From Blastococcus sp. TF02A-30 (GTDB lineage: Bacteria; Actinomycetota; Actinomycetes; Mycobacteriales; Geodermatophilaceae), in the NCBI RefSeq assembly GCF_003319185.1, contig NZ_QOHJ01000001.1, positions 496,001-560,000 of the forward strand: a DNA stretch of 64,000 bases, written 5' to 3'. The notes below the pieces were generated by a model. The model was not told the origin of the DNA. It was given only the letters and a program-made list of their open reading frames with translations, and searched no databases. Made by a program: the position numbers and the translations under genes. This document shows, piece by piece, positions 58,153 to 64,000 of the stretch (position 1 is the stretch's first letter; every line of letters starts with the position of its first letter).

Positions 58153-59688
58153 TCATCCGGTCGGGGACGCCGGTGCGCCGTCGCCGGCGTCGTCGATCCC
58201 GGTCTCGTCCCCGGCGTCATCCCCGGCGTCGGTACCGGCGTCGTCCCCGTCCTGCTCGTCGGCGGGCGGGACGACGGTCCGCTGGATCGTCACCTCGGTC
58301 TCGCCGAGGCCCCCGAGGGTGATCTCGTCGTAGGCGGCGAGCCGGCCGTCGTCGGGGTCGAAGTAGAGCACCGTGCAGGTCAGCGGCTCGGGGAACTCGC
58401 CCTGCAGCGCGCGCAGCCCGGCGCCGCCGGTCGAGCCCTGCACCATCAGGAGGGTGCCGCCGTCGAGCTCGGAGACCTCGCGCTCGTGGGTGTGCCCGGC
58501 CAGCACGACGGGGACCTGGCCGTCCAGGGGCGGGGCCTGCTTCGGGTCGTGCACGAGGGCCACGTCGGGCCGCTCGTCGAGGCCGTCGACGAACTCGGCG
58601 AGCCGTTCCCCGGAGCTCTCCAGCACCTCGGGCCCGGCGTCGTCGTCGCCGGTGCTCTTGTCGGGGGTGAACCGCGGGTCCCGGGTGCCGACGATGGAGA
58701 TGCCCGCGATCTCGGTGGCCGAGTCGTTGAGCACGGTGGTGTTCGGCAGGCTGCCGATCAGCTCCGCGGTCGCGGCGGAGTCGTGGTTCCCGCGGACGTA
58801 CACGTAGGGGACGCCGAGCGTGCCGATCGAGGTGATCAGCTGGTTCTCGGGCTCGCTGCCCCAGTCGGTGATGTCGCCGGTGTCGAGCACGGCGTCCACC
58901 TGGAACTGGCCGACCACCTGGCGCATCAGGTCGAACCCGGCCGGGTTGAGGTGGAGGTCGGAGACGTGCAGCAGGGCGACCGTGTCGTCGTCCCCGCCGG
59001 GCGCGGGCAGGGCGGAGATGGTGCTGTAGAGGCTGCCGACGTTGGCCACGATGTCCTCGAGCGAGGACCGGTAGGCGTCGAAGCGGGCGGCGATGTCCTG
59101 GACGCTGCCGATCAGGCTGTTCGCGTTCACCAGCAGGCCGGTGTAGCGCGGCGCGGAGAGCGCCTCCGGCCGCCAGGTCGCCGCGCCCACCCCGGCCGTG
59201 CCGGCCAGGAGGAGCGCGGCCAGCCCGAGGCCGATCAGCGGCTCGCGGCGGCGGCGCAGCACCGCCCAGCTCACCAGCGCGGCGCCGGCGAGCGCCACCA
59301 GCACGGTGCGCACGACGAGCTCGACGACGGCGCCGCGCAGGTCCTCGGTCACCCGGTCGACGACGCCGGACAGCCGCACCGGGTCGGTGGCCAGCGCCTG
59401 AGCCCGGGTCTGGTCCACGCTCTGCAGCGCGACCTCGAGGCGGAGCGGACCGTCGTAGACGTCGGCGACCAGCGCGCCGAGCGGCGGCACCGAGACCTCC
59501 GCACCACCGCCGGCCGGTCGGAACGCCAGCGAGGCGTCGAAGGGGCCGATCGGCGCCTCCACGCGCGCGAAGAGCAGGACGGCGACGAGCGCGCCGCCCA
59601 GGGCCAGGCCGATCCGCAGCGCCCAGAGGCCGCCGACCCGGGCGCGCCGCGGCCAGGGCGAGGGCAGGGGCGCGGTCGGGTCGCTCAC
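58153..59688 (-). CDS. Membrane-anchored metallophosphoesterase
   Basis: 511-residue calcineurin-like phosphoesterase. N-terminal membrane helix (about 20-42), an extracytoplasmic stretch, two further helices (about 125-150, 155-175), then the catalytic domain with HVSDLHLN, DTGDITD, RGNHDS, VHDP and AGHTHE (all five metal-ligand blocks). The C-terminal tail is acidic, Asp/Gly/Ala-rich (last 35 residues). Substrate unknown. GTG 59688 lies 7 bases after TAGCGT; the GTG or ATG three codons upstream (59697) would overlap the -10. Confidence 0.88.
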   Translation of the reverse strand: MSDPTAPLPSPWPRRARVGGLWALRIGLALGGALVAVLLFARVEAPIGPFDASLAFRPAGGGAEVSVPPLGALVADVYDGPLRLEVALQSVDQTRAQALATDPVRLSGVVDRVTEDLRGAVVELVVRTVLVALAGAALVSWAVLRRRREPLIGLGLAALLLAGTAGVGAATWRPEALSAPRYTGLLVNANSLIGSVQDIAARFDAYRSSLEDIVANVGSLYSTISALPAPGGDDDTVALLHVSDLHLNPAGFDLMRQVVGQFQVDAVLDTGDITDWGSEPENQLITSIGTLGVPYVYVRGNHDSAATAELIGSLPNTTVLNDSATEIAGISIVGTRDPRFTPDKSTGDDDAGPEVLESSGERLAEFVDGLDERPDVALVHDPKQAPPLDGQVPVVLAGHTHEREVSELDGGTLLMVQGSTGGAGLRALQGEFPEPLTCTVLYFDPDDGRLAAYDEITLGGLGETEVTIQRTVVPPADEQDGDDAGTDAGDDAGDETGIDDAGDGAPASPTG

Positions 59689-59695
59689 CCCGACC

Positions 59696-59701
59696 ACGCT
59701 A
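59696..59701 (-). promoter_or_regulatory. -10 element of leaderless metallophosphoesterase gene
   Basis: TAGCGT on the minus strand, 7 bases before the GTG at 59688. Confidence 0.6.
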
Positions 59702-59742
59702 ACGAGGGTCGGCCGCCACCGGTGGGTCGAACCGGGGAGTTC

Positions 59743-60276
59743 TCAGACCTCGTCGGCCGCGGGCCCGCGGAAGATCCAGCGCAGCGCGATGAACCGCATG
59801 AGGCCGATCAGCGCGGTCACCGCGACCACGCAGGTGATCTGCAGGGCGACGTGCGCCGAGGCCGACGTGGAGTCCAGCCAGCCCAGGGCCGCGCTCGTGG
59901 CGACCAGCCCGATGATGGTGACGCCCCCGGCCTCCCACTGCGCCGTCCACCAGCCGACGCGCTCGTCGGCGTGGAAGGTGAGCCGCCGGTGCAGCTCGTT
60001 GGCCAGAACCGTGGACGCCGCCGTCGCGATGAGGTGCGCGGTCAGGTAGCCGTACCGCTCCAGCGGGATGAACAGCAGCGCGTAGACCAGCGTGGTGGAG
60101 CCGCCCACCAGCACGAACCGGGCGAACTGGGCCCAGACGTCGTCCTGCCGGAGCCGGTCGACCAGCCGCTGGGTCAGACCCCGCTGCTGCGGCAACGCCT
60201 CCGCACCGGCCACGTCGAGCGCCTCGTCACCGGAGACGCCGGCGACGTCCGCCGGGCGGCAGCGGGTGACGGGCAC
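59743..60276 (-). CDS. GtrA-like family membrane protein
   Basis: 177-residue protein with four membrane helices (about 50-72, 78-98, 112-132, 142-162) and the GtrA/DPMS signature FARFVLVGGSTTLVYALLF with ANELHRRLTF. GtrA proteins are thought to flip polyprenyl-linked sugars for cell-envelope glycosylation. The polar N-terminus of about 45 residues is longer than usual. GTG 60276 follows GGAAGGA by 5 bases. Confidence 0.88.
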   Translation of the reverse strand: MPVTRCRPADVAGVSGDEALDVAGAEALPQQRGLTQRLVDRLRQDDVWAQFARFVLVGGSTTLVYALLFIPLERYGYLTAHLIATAASTVLANELHRRLTFHADERVGWWTAQWEAGGVTIIGLVATSAALGWLDSTSASAHVALQITCVVAVTALIGLMRFIALRWIFRGPAADEV

Positions 60277-60459
60277 GAGGGTCCTTCCGGGGCACGAGCA
60301 GGGGAGACGCGATCAAGGGTCCTCCTCGCGCGTTCCGTTGTCACACAGCAGCATGCCCGGAACGGGTGACATCGCGCTCTGCATTTCCACGCGGCGCGCT
60401 GCACGTTGCCCGTCCGTGACCGGGGAGTCGTCGCCGCCCGTGACGGGTAGGGGGCGCCC

Positions 60460-61338
60460 ATGAGCCTCATGGGTTTCCTCGACCGGGTCGCGGACAACGC
60501 CTCCTTCGACAAGGTGATCGAGCCGGCCCGCCGCGCCGTCCTGGGGGCGTTCAAGCCGCCGGTGAAGGACCTCCTCCACGGCACCTGGCTGGGCCACGCG
60601 CTGCACCCGGTCGTCGTCCAGGTGCCGGTCGGCAGCTGGGTGTCGGCCGGGCTGCTGGACGCCATCCCCCCGCTGCGCCCGGCAGCGACGGTCCTCATCG
60701 GCACCGGCGTGGCCGCCGCGGTGCCCGCGGCGCTGACCGGTGCGGCGGACTGGTCGGAGCAGGGCAGCGGGGTGCGGCGGCTGGGTGCGCTGCACGCCGT
60801 CGCCAACACCGTGGCGCTCGGGCTGTACGTCGGCTCGCTCGCCGCGCGGAAGAAGGGGCGCGGCGGGCTGGGCCGGGTGCTCTCCTACGCCGGGCTGGGC
60901 ATCGCCACCGGCTCGGCCGCCGTCGGCGGGCACATGTCCTACGCGCAGTCCTCGGGCGTCTCCCACGCGGCGACGGCGATCCGGCGCCTGACCACCGACT
61001 GGATCGACCTCGGCCCGATGGACGACCTGCCCGAGGGGCGGCCCGCGCTGCGCACCGGCGCGGGCAACGGGGACGACGTCCCGCTGGTCGCCGTCCGGCG
61101 CGGTGCCCGGGTCGACGTCTTCGTCGACGCCTGCTCGCACCTCTCCGGCCCGCTGCACGAGGGCGCGGTGGAGGAGATCCGCGGCTCGCAGTGCCTGGTC
61201 TGCCCGTGGCACGGCTCGGCGTTCGACCTGGACAACGGGCAGCCGCGACGGGGGCCGGCGGCCAACCCGCAGGAGAAGCTCGACGTGCGCATGGAGGCGG
61301 GCCACGTCATGGCCCGGGTTCCGGGGCGCCACCGCTGA
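60460..61338 (+). CDS. DUF2231 membrane domain fused to Rieske [2Fe-2S] domain
   Basis: 292-residue fusion. Residues 40-180 form a DUF2231-type four-helix membrane domain (GHALHPVVVQVPVGSWVSAGLLD). Residues 195-292 are a Rieske domain with both cluster motifs, CSHLSGPL (Cys, His) and CLVCPWHGSAFD (Cys, His), so it should hold a [2Fe-2S] centre and pass electrons at the membrane. Partner unknown. ATG 60460; TAGGGG 6 bases upstream is a partial match to the local leaderless -10. Confidence 0.9.
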   Translation: MSLMGFLDRVADNASFDKVIEPARRAVLGAFKPPVKDLLHGTWLGHALHPVVVQVPVGSWVSAGLLDAIPPLRPAATVLIGTGVAAAVPAALTGAADWSEQGSGVRRLGALHAVANTVALGLYVGSLAARKKGRGGLGRVLSYAGLGIATGSAAVGGHMSYAQSSGVSHAATAIRRLTTDWIDLGPMDDLPEGRPALRTGAGNGDDVPLVAVRRGARVDVFVDACSHLSGPLHEGAVEEIRGSQCLVCPWHGSAFDLDNGQPRRGPAANPQEKLDVRMEAGHVMARVPGRHR

Positions 61339-61346
61339 GACGCGAG

Positions 61347-61387
61347 CCGGCCCGGCTGCCCCGGGGGGAACGGGTCAGCCGGGCCGG
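61347..61387 (+). terminator. Terminator after the DUF2231-Rieske gene
   Basis: Perfect 12-bp arms (61347-61358, 61376-61387). Confidence 0.75.
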
Positions 61388-61544
61388 TGATCACGGTCGT
61401 CCGCGCAGCGCGGGACGAGCTGCGATGACGGTACGTAACCGTCCGCCTCGTCCGGGATCCCCTGAACGGGTGGAACGCCGACCGCGATGGTGACGCAACG
61501 CACCTGCCGGGTTGGCCGGCGCAGCGGCGGGGCACGGGGACCCG

Positions 61545-61643
61545 GTGTTCTTCCTCTTCTCCAGCCGGCTGGGCTGTCTCGGCTCCCTGCTGGTCTCCGC
61601 CCTGCTCACCCTCGTCCTGCTGCTGGTGCTGGACGTGCTCTGA
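61545..61643 (+). CDS. Candidate 32-residue membrane peptide
   Basis: GTG-started frame coding for a very hydrophobic 32-residue peptide (VFFLFSSRLGCLGSLL, then a Leu/Val-rich helix ending VLDVL). GGGGA lies 6-7 bases before the GTG. The uncharged helix, a conserved-looking RLGCLGSLL turn and independent position before tRNA-Lys suggest a real small membrane protein. Without comparison it remains a candidate. Confidence 0.5.
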   Translation: MFFLFSSRLGCLGSLLVSALLTLVLLLVLDVL

Positions 61644-61685
61644 GCGCCGAGCCGCCGCGCGGTCTGCCAGACTCGGCGCGCACCG

Positions 61686-61758
61686 GGGCCTCTAGCTCAA
61701 CTGGCAGAGCAGCGGACTTTTAATCCGCGGGTTGTGGGTTCGATCCCCACGGGGCCCA
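61686..61758 (+). tRNA. tRNA-Lys (anticodon TTT), likely attachment site
   Basis: Acceptor GGGCCTC/GGGGCCC, D stem GCTC/GAGC, anticodon stem GCGGA/TCCGC with loop CTTTTAA, T stem GTGGG/CCCAC with TTCGATC, discriminator A; CCA not encoded. An integrase gene starts 94 bases after it and points toward it, so its 3' end is the probable att site of the element to the right. Confidence 0.96.
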
Positions 61759-61851
61759 CCGCGCTGACCTGTGCGTTTGCACGATTCGGCGGGTAGTGGC
61801 GCCGGGCGATGGTGCCACCTTGGTGGCCACTTCGTGTCGGCATGGTGCCGG

Positions 61852-62994
61852 TCAGCCCCACAGTGCCTCGCCCATGCGCCGCGCGGCGTCCTCGGCGAGC
61901 TCGGGGACGACGTGCGAGTAGGTGCCGAGCGTCAGGCTGATCTGCGAGTGGCCGAGGATCTCCATCGCCACTCGTGCCGGCACGCCCTGCTGCAGCAGCA
62001 GGGTGGCCGCGGTGTGCCGCGCGTCGTGCAGGCGGGCGGGTGGCACCTTCGCCTCGGCCAGCAGCGCCCGCCATGCTCGGTGGTCGCTGCGCGGGTCGAG
62101 GGGTCGGCCGTTCTCCTGGCAGAAGACGAGGTTGCCGTCCTCCCACCGCGACCCGGCCGCGATCCGCTCGGCGGCCTGCGCCGCCCGGTGCGCCCGCAAG
62201 GCGTCTCGGAGTGGACCGGGCAGAGCGATGGTCCGTCGCCCCGCCCGGGACTTCGGCTGCACCAGGACGAGCCCGCGGCCGGGCTGTCGCTGCAGCGCCT
62301 GGCGCACGGTCAGGGTGCCCGCGTCGAGGTTCACCGTGTCCCAGGTGAGGCCGAGTGCCTCGCCCTGACGCAGTCCGAGTGCCAGGGCTACCGACCACCG
62401 CGCGGCGTTGCGTCGGCCCCTCGCTGCCTCGAGGACGCGCCGAGCGTCCTGGCCCGAGAGCGGCCGGACCTCGTCGCGCTCGACGCTCGGCGGGTCGACG
62501 AGGGCGCAGACATTGCGCGCCACCCTGTCGCGCTGCATGGCGACCTTCAGCGCCCGAGAGAGCACCCGGTGCGCCTGGAGCACCGATGCCGGCGAGAGCC
62601 CGCCGTCCTGGAGGTCGCTGTAGAGCTTCTCGACGTGCTCGGGCTGTAGGCGGTCGAGCCGGTGGTGGCCGATGCCCGGCACGAGCTGGTTGGCGACGAG
62701 CTGGCGGTAGCGGACGAGGGTGGATGGGCGCACCTTGCGGGCGGCGATCGTGTCCAGCCAGTGCTCGAGCCACTGCCCGACCGTCGGCGCTCGCCCGGCC
62801 GCGCCCGCGGTCCCCGCGTCTCGCTTCCGCTCGAGTTCTCGGACTTTCGCCACCACCTCGGCGCGCTTCATGCTGGAGACGTGCCGCCGGTCGCGGGCGC
62901 CGTTCTCCTTGAGGCCCATCGATACCCAGCCGTGCCACCGACCGTCGTCGTCCCGGTAGATCGAGGACTCGCCGTTCCCTCGCTGCCTCGCCAT
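61852..62994 (-). CDS. int: Tyrosine site-specific integrase
   Basis: 380-residue phage-type integrase. The N-terminal arm-binding and SAM-like domain (TVGQWLEHWLDTIA, STLVRYRQLVANQLVPGIG) precede the catalytic domain, which has Arg in LGLRQGEALGL, His-x-x-Arg in LHDARHTAATLL, His in LGHSQISLTLG and nucleophile Tyr in GTYSHV. It points to tRNA-Lys, 93 bases away. ATG overlaps the stop of the repressor gene (ATGA), so its synthesis is tied to the repressor transcript. Confidence 0.95.
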   Translation of the reverse strand: MARQRGNGESSIYRDDDGRWHGWVSMGLKENGARDRRHVSSMKRAEVVAKVRELERKRDAGTAGAAGRAPTVGQWLEHWLDTIAARKVRPSTLVRYRQLVANQLVPGIGHHRLDRLQPEHVEKLYSDLQDGGLSPASVLQAHRVLSRALKVAMQRDRVARNVCALVDPPSVERDEVRPLSGQDARRVLEAARGRRNAARWSVALALGLRQGEALGLTWDTVNLDAGTLTVRQALQRQPGRGLVLVQPKSRAGRRTIALPGPLRDALRAHRAAQAAERIAAGSRWEDGNLVFCQENGRPLDPRSDHRAWRALLAEAKVPPARLHDARHTAATLLLQQGVPARVAMEILGHSQISLTLGTYSHVVPELAEDAARRMGEALWG

Positions 62995-63695
62995 CAGTGC
63001 TCCCCGGCCTCGTCGCCGGCCCCCGGAGCGGGCTCCCCGCTCTTGCCGAGGTGGAACCGAAGTTCCGACAGCAGGGTGCGAGTGACATGGGCACGGCGCG
63101 CCTGCAGCGACCGCACGTCCTCGTCTGGCCGCGGCTCGACTCGGTGGTCGCGTTCAGCCGTCAGCGAGCGACCCCAGAGCTGCACCGCCGCGGTCTCGAC
63201 CGTGCGCGGCGTGACGCCGAGCCGTCGAGCAGCCTTGCGCGTCGCCTCCGCCTGTTCGCCCCAGGCCGTCCCGGAGTACGCCGGCCGCGACGGTGGGCTC
63301 GACGTCCGAGCGGCCTGCTCGACGTGTGCTGCCAGTAGTTCGCCGAGCATCTGTTCCGTCTCTGCCGACTGATCGCCGAGCAGTTGCCAGGACTCCGAGC
63401 TGCCGTGGAGCAGCGCCTCGAGGATCGCGCGGAGGGGCACCGATCCTCCTGGCAGTGCCACCTCGGTATCGGGGCCTCCCAGCAGGTCGCCGAGGGAGAG
63501 GTTGAGGGCGCTGCACAGCCCTGCGATCTCGAGCAGGGTGAGGGCTCCCCGACCGGTGACCACCTGGGTGACCCGGTTGCGCGTCCAGTCGAAGCCGAGG
63601 TCGGTCATGGCCTCGGCGAGGTCCTCGTGCCGCAGCTGTCGGCTCTTGAGGAGGTCGCCGAGGCGTCGGGCGAGCGGTGCTCTGAGTCCGTCCAC
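62994..63695 (-). CDS. XRE-type helix-turn-helix repressor of the integrative element
   Basis: 233-residue regulator. N-terminal HTH (about 3-65: LARRLGDLLKSRQLRHEDLAEAM, TRNRVTQVVTGRGALTLLEIAGLCSALN) and a longer C-terminal region of charged helices. GTG 63695 lies 7 bases after TACGTT, with TTGACA 18 bases further, so a leaderless start is preferred over the TTG at 63704. Co-transcribed with integrase. It probably controls the divergent excisionase promoter through a shared palindrome (inference). Confidence 0.82.
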   Translation of the reverse strand: MDGLRAPLARRLGDLLKSRQLRHEDLAEAMTDLGFDWTRNRVTQVVTGRGALTLLEIAGLCSALNLSLGDLLGGPDTEVALPGGSVPLRAILEALLHGSSESWQLLGDQSAETEQMLGELLAAHVEQAARTSSPPSRPAYSGTAWGEQAEATRKAARRLGVTPRTVETAAVQLWGRSLTAERDHRVEPRPDEDVRSLQARRAHVTRTLLSELRFHLGKSGEPAPGAGDEAGEH

Positions 63696-63702
63696 GTCCG
63701 TC

Positions 63703-63764
63703 AACGTACGGAATGTGGCGTGCAGATGTCAACGCTTGACGGGCCCGTCGGCGTTCTTTAGCGT
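63703..63764. promoter_or_regulatory. Overlapping divergent promoters with a shared palindromic operator
   Basis: Leftward promoter: TTGACA at 63732-63727, 18-base spacer, TACGTT at 63708-63703. Rightward promoter: TTGACG at 63736-63741, 17-base spacer, TAGCGT at 63759-63764. The palindrome GTCAA-CGC-TTGAC (63728-63740) contains parts of both -35 boxes. Confidence 0.75.
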
Positions 63765-63817
63765 CCACGGTGTGGCGTTGGAATCCTAACGCTGAACCCT
63801 CAACTTGGAGAGCGCAC

Positions 63818-64000
63818 ATGCAACCCGTGCTCCTGCCGATCTACCCGGACACCGGACTCGCCCTCGGCGGGCTGGGCCGGACCAAGGTCTACGAGCTGAT
63901 CACCTCCGGCGAGCTGCGGACGGTCAAGATCGGTCGCCGCAGATTCGTCCCTGCCTCCGCGGTGGAGGAGTACGTCGCCCGGCTCGAGCAGCGGAGCGCC
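63818..64000 (+). CDS. Excisionase-like helix-turn-helix protein, cut by window end
   Basis: At least 61 residues. ATG 63818 follows TTGGAGAG. The sequence LGRTKVYELITSGELRTVKIGRRRFVPASAVEEYVARL is a MerR-like/excisionase HTH with the usual binding wing (given here in segments: GRTKVYELI, SGELRTVKIGRR, VPASAVEEY). It is transcribed away from the repressor by a strong-looking sigma-A promoter and likely promotes excision or early functions. The 3' end is outside. Confidence 0.78.
   Translation, partial: MQPVLLPIYPDTGLALGGLGRTKVYELITSGELRTVKIGRRRFVPASAVEEYVARLEQRSA

Larger units (their letters stand above)
61759..64000. mobile_element. Left end of an integrative element (prophage or actinomycete ICE) in tRNA-Lys
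   Basis: Order from the tRNA: tyrosine integrase (minus), HTH repressor (minus), divergent promoters, excisionase-like gene (plus), then window end. This is the usual left arm of site-specific integrative elements. GC is slightly lower in the control region. The right end and duplicated tRNA 3' segment are outside, so size and type are unknown. Confidence 0.8.

Noticed and set aside
61487-61723. 78-codon plus-strand frame overlapping the small peptide and tRNA-Lys
   Set aside because: Runs into the tRNA gene, and its translation has shadow composition; the 61545 frame is more plausible.

Overview
The window is a gene-dense, very GC-rich stretch of chromosome (third codon positions almost all G or C, many GTG starts, long antisense frames that are only GC shadows). 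The gene content points to a high-GC actinomycete, most likely of the Geodermatophilaceae type (Blastococcus, Geodermatophilus, Modestobacter). The supporting genes are dnaK-grpE-dnaJ-hspR with a HAIR operator at clpB, a mycothiol-dependent formaldehyde dehydrogenase, DUF3073, DUF3151, a GPGG small membrane protein, PurS/PurQ/PurL as separate subunits, and many leaderless genes with TANNNT 6-8 bases before the start. The genus is inference; no rRNA gene is present.

Layout. 1-4.3 kb: 3' part of dnaK, then grpE, dnaJ, hspR and a MarR regulator in one overlapping operon. 4.3-7.6 kb: a MarR regulator with a large dyad operator and a 14-helix drug efflux pump, then an OsmC/Ohr peroxidase and OhrR. 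7.7-10.4 kb: clpB under a HAIR element. 10.5-18.4 kb: membrane and lipoproteins, pyrE, a GlcD-like flavoprotein, a CoA-disulfide-reductase-like enzyme, a pentapeptide protein, class II aldolase, DUF3151 and a 47-residue GPGG protein. 18.4-21.0 kb: a permease and a badly degenerate ATPase of the ribose/xylose ABC family. 21.1-40.1 kb: a purine region (purA, purD, purB, purC, purS, purQ, purL, purF, purM) interleaved with GDPD, rsgA, a palindrome-flanked AbiEi/DUF559 protein, an SCP-like protein, an OFA-type transporter broken by one amber codon, the mycothiol-formaldehyde pair, and a VOC protein/MarR divergon. 40.2-47.8 kb: DUF3073, a coiled-coil membrane protein, an amino-acid dehydrogenase, a complete sugar-type ABC transporter, and a coiled-coil M23 peptidase. 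47.8-51.5 kb: an overlapping operon of metallo-beta-lactamase-fold hydrolase, adenylate-forming enzyme and GMC oxidoreductase. 51.6-56.7 kb: a small membrane protein, a catalase-like protein, a membrane protein overlapping a receiver/thioredoxin-reductase fusion, and a glycosyltransferase-like protein preceded by a candidate structured RNA. 56.8-57.1 kb: tRNA-Phe, tRNA-Asp, tRNA-Glu. 57.2-61.6 kb: lipoproteins, a metallophosphoesterase, GtrA, a DUF2231-Rieske fusion and a 32-residue membrane peptide. 61.7-64 kb: tRNA-Lys followed by the left end of an integrative element (integrase, repressor, excisionase) that runs off the window.

How the parts fit. Nine de novo purine genes cover PRPP amidotransfer (purF), GAR (purD), FGAM (purSQL), AIR (purM), SAICAR (purC), adenylosuccinate lyase (purB) and the AMP branch (purA); purN, purE/K and purH are not here. 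HspR probably represses both its own dnaK operon (promoter outside the window) and clpB. Two paralogous ABC modules occur, one intact and one with lost catalytic motifs and no binding protein. The right edge holds a compact divergent promoter pair sharing one palindrome, which looks like the control switch of the integrated element. No CRISPR array, rRNA or insertion sequence was seen.
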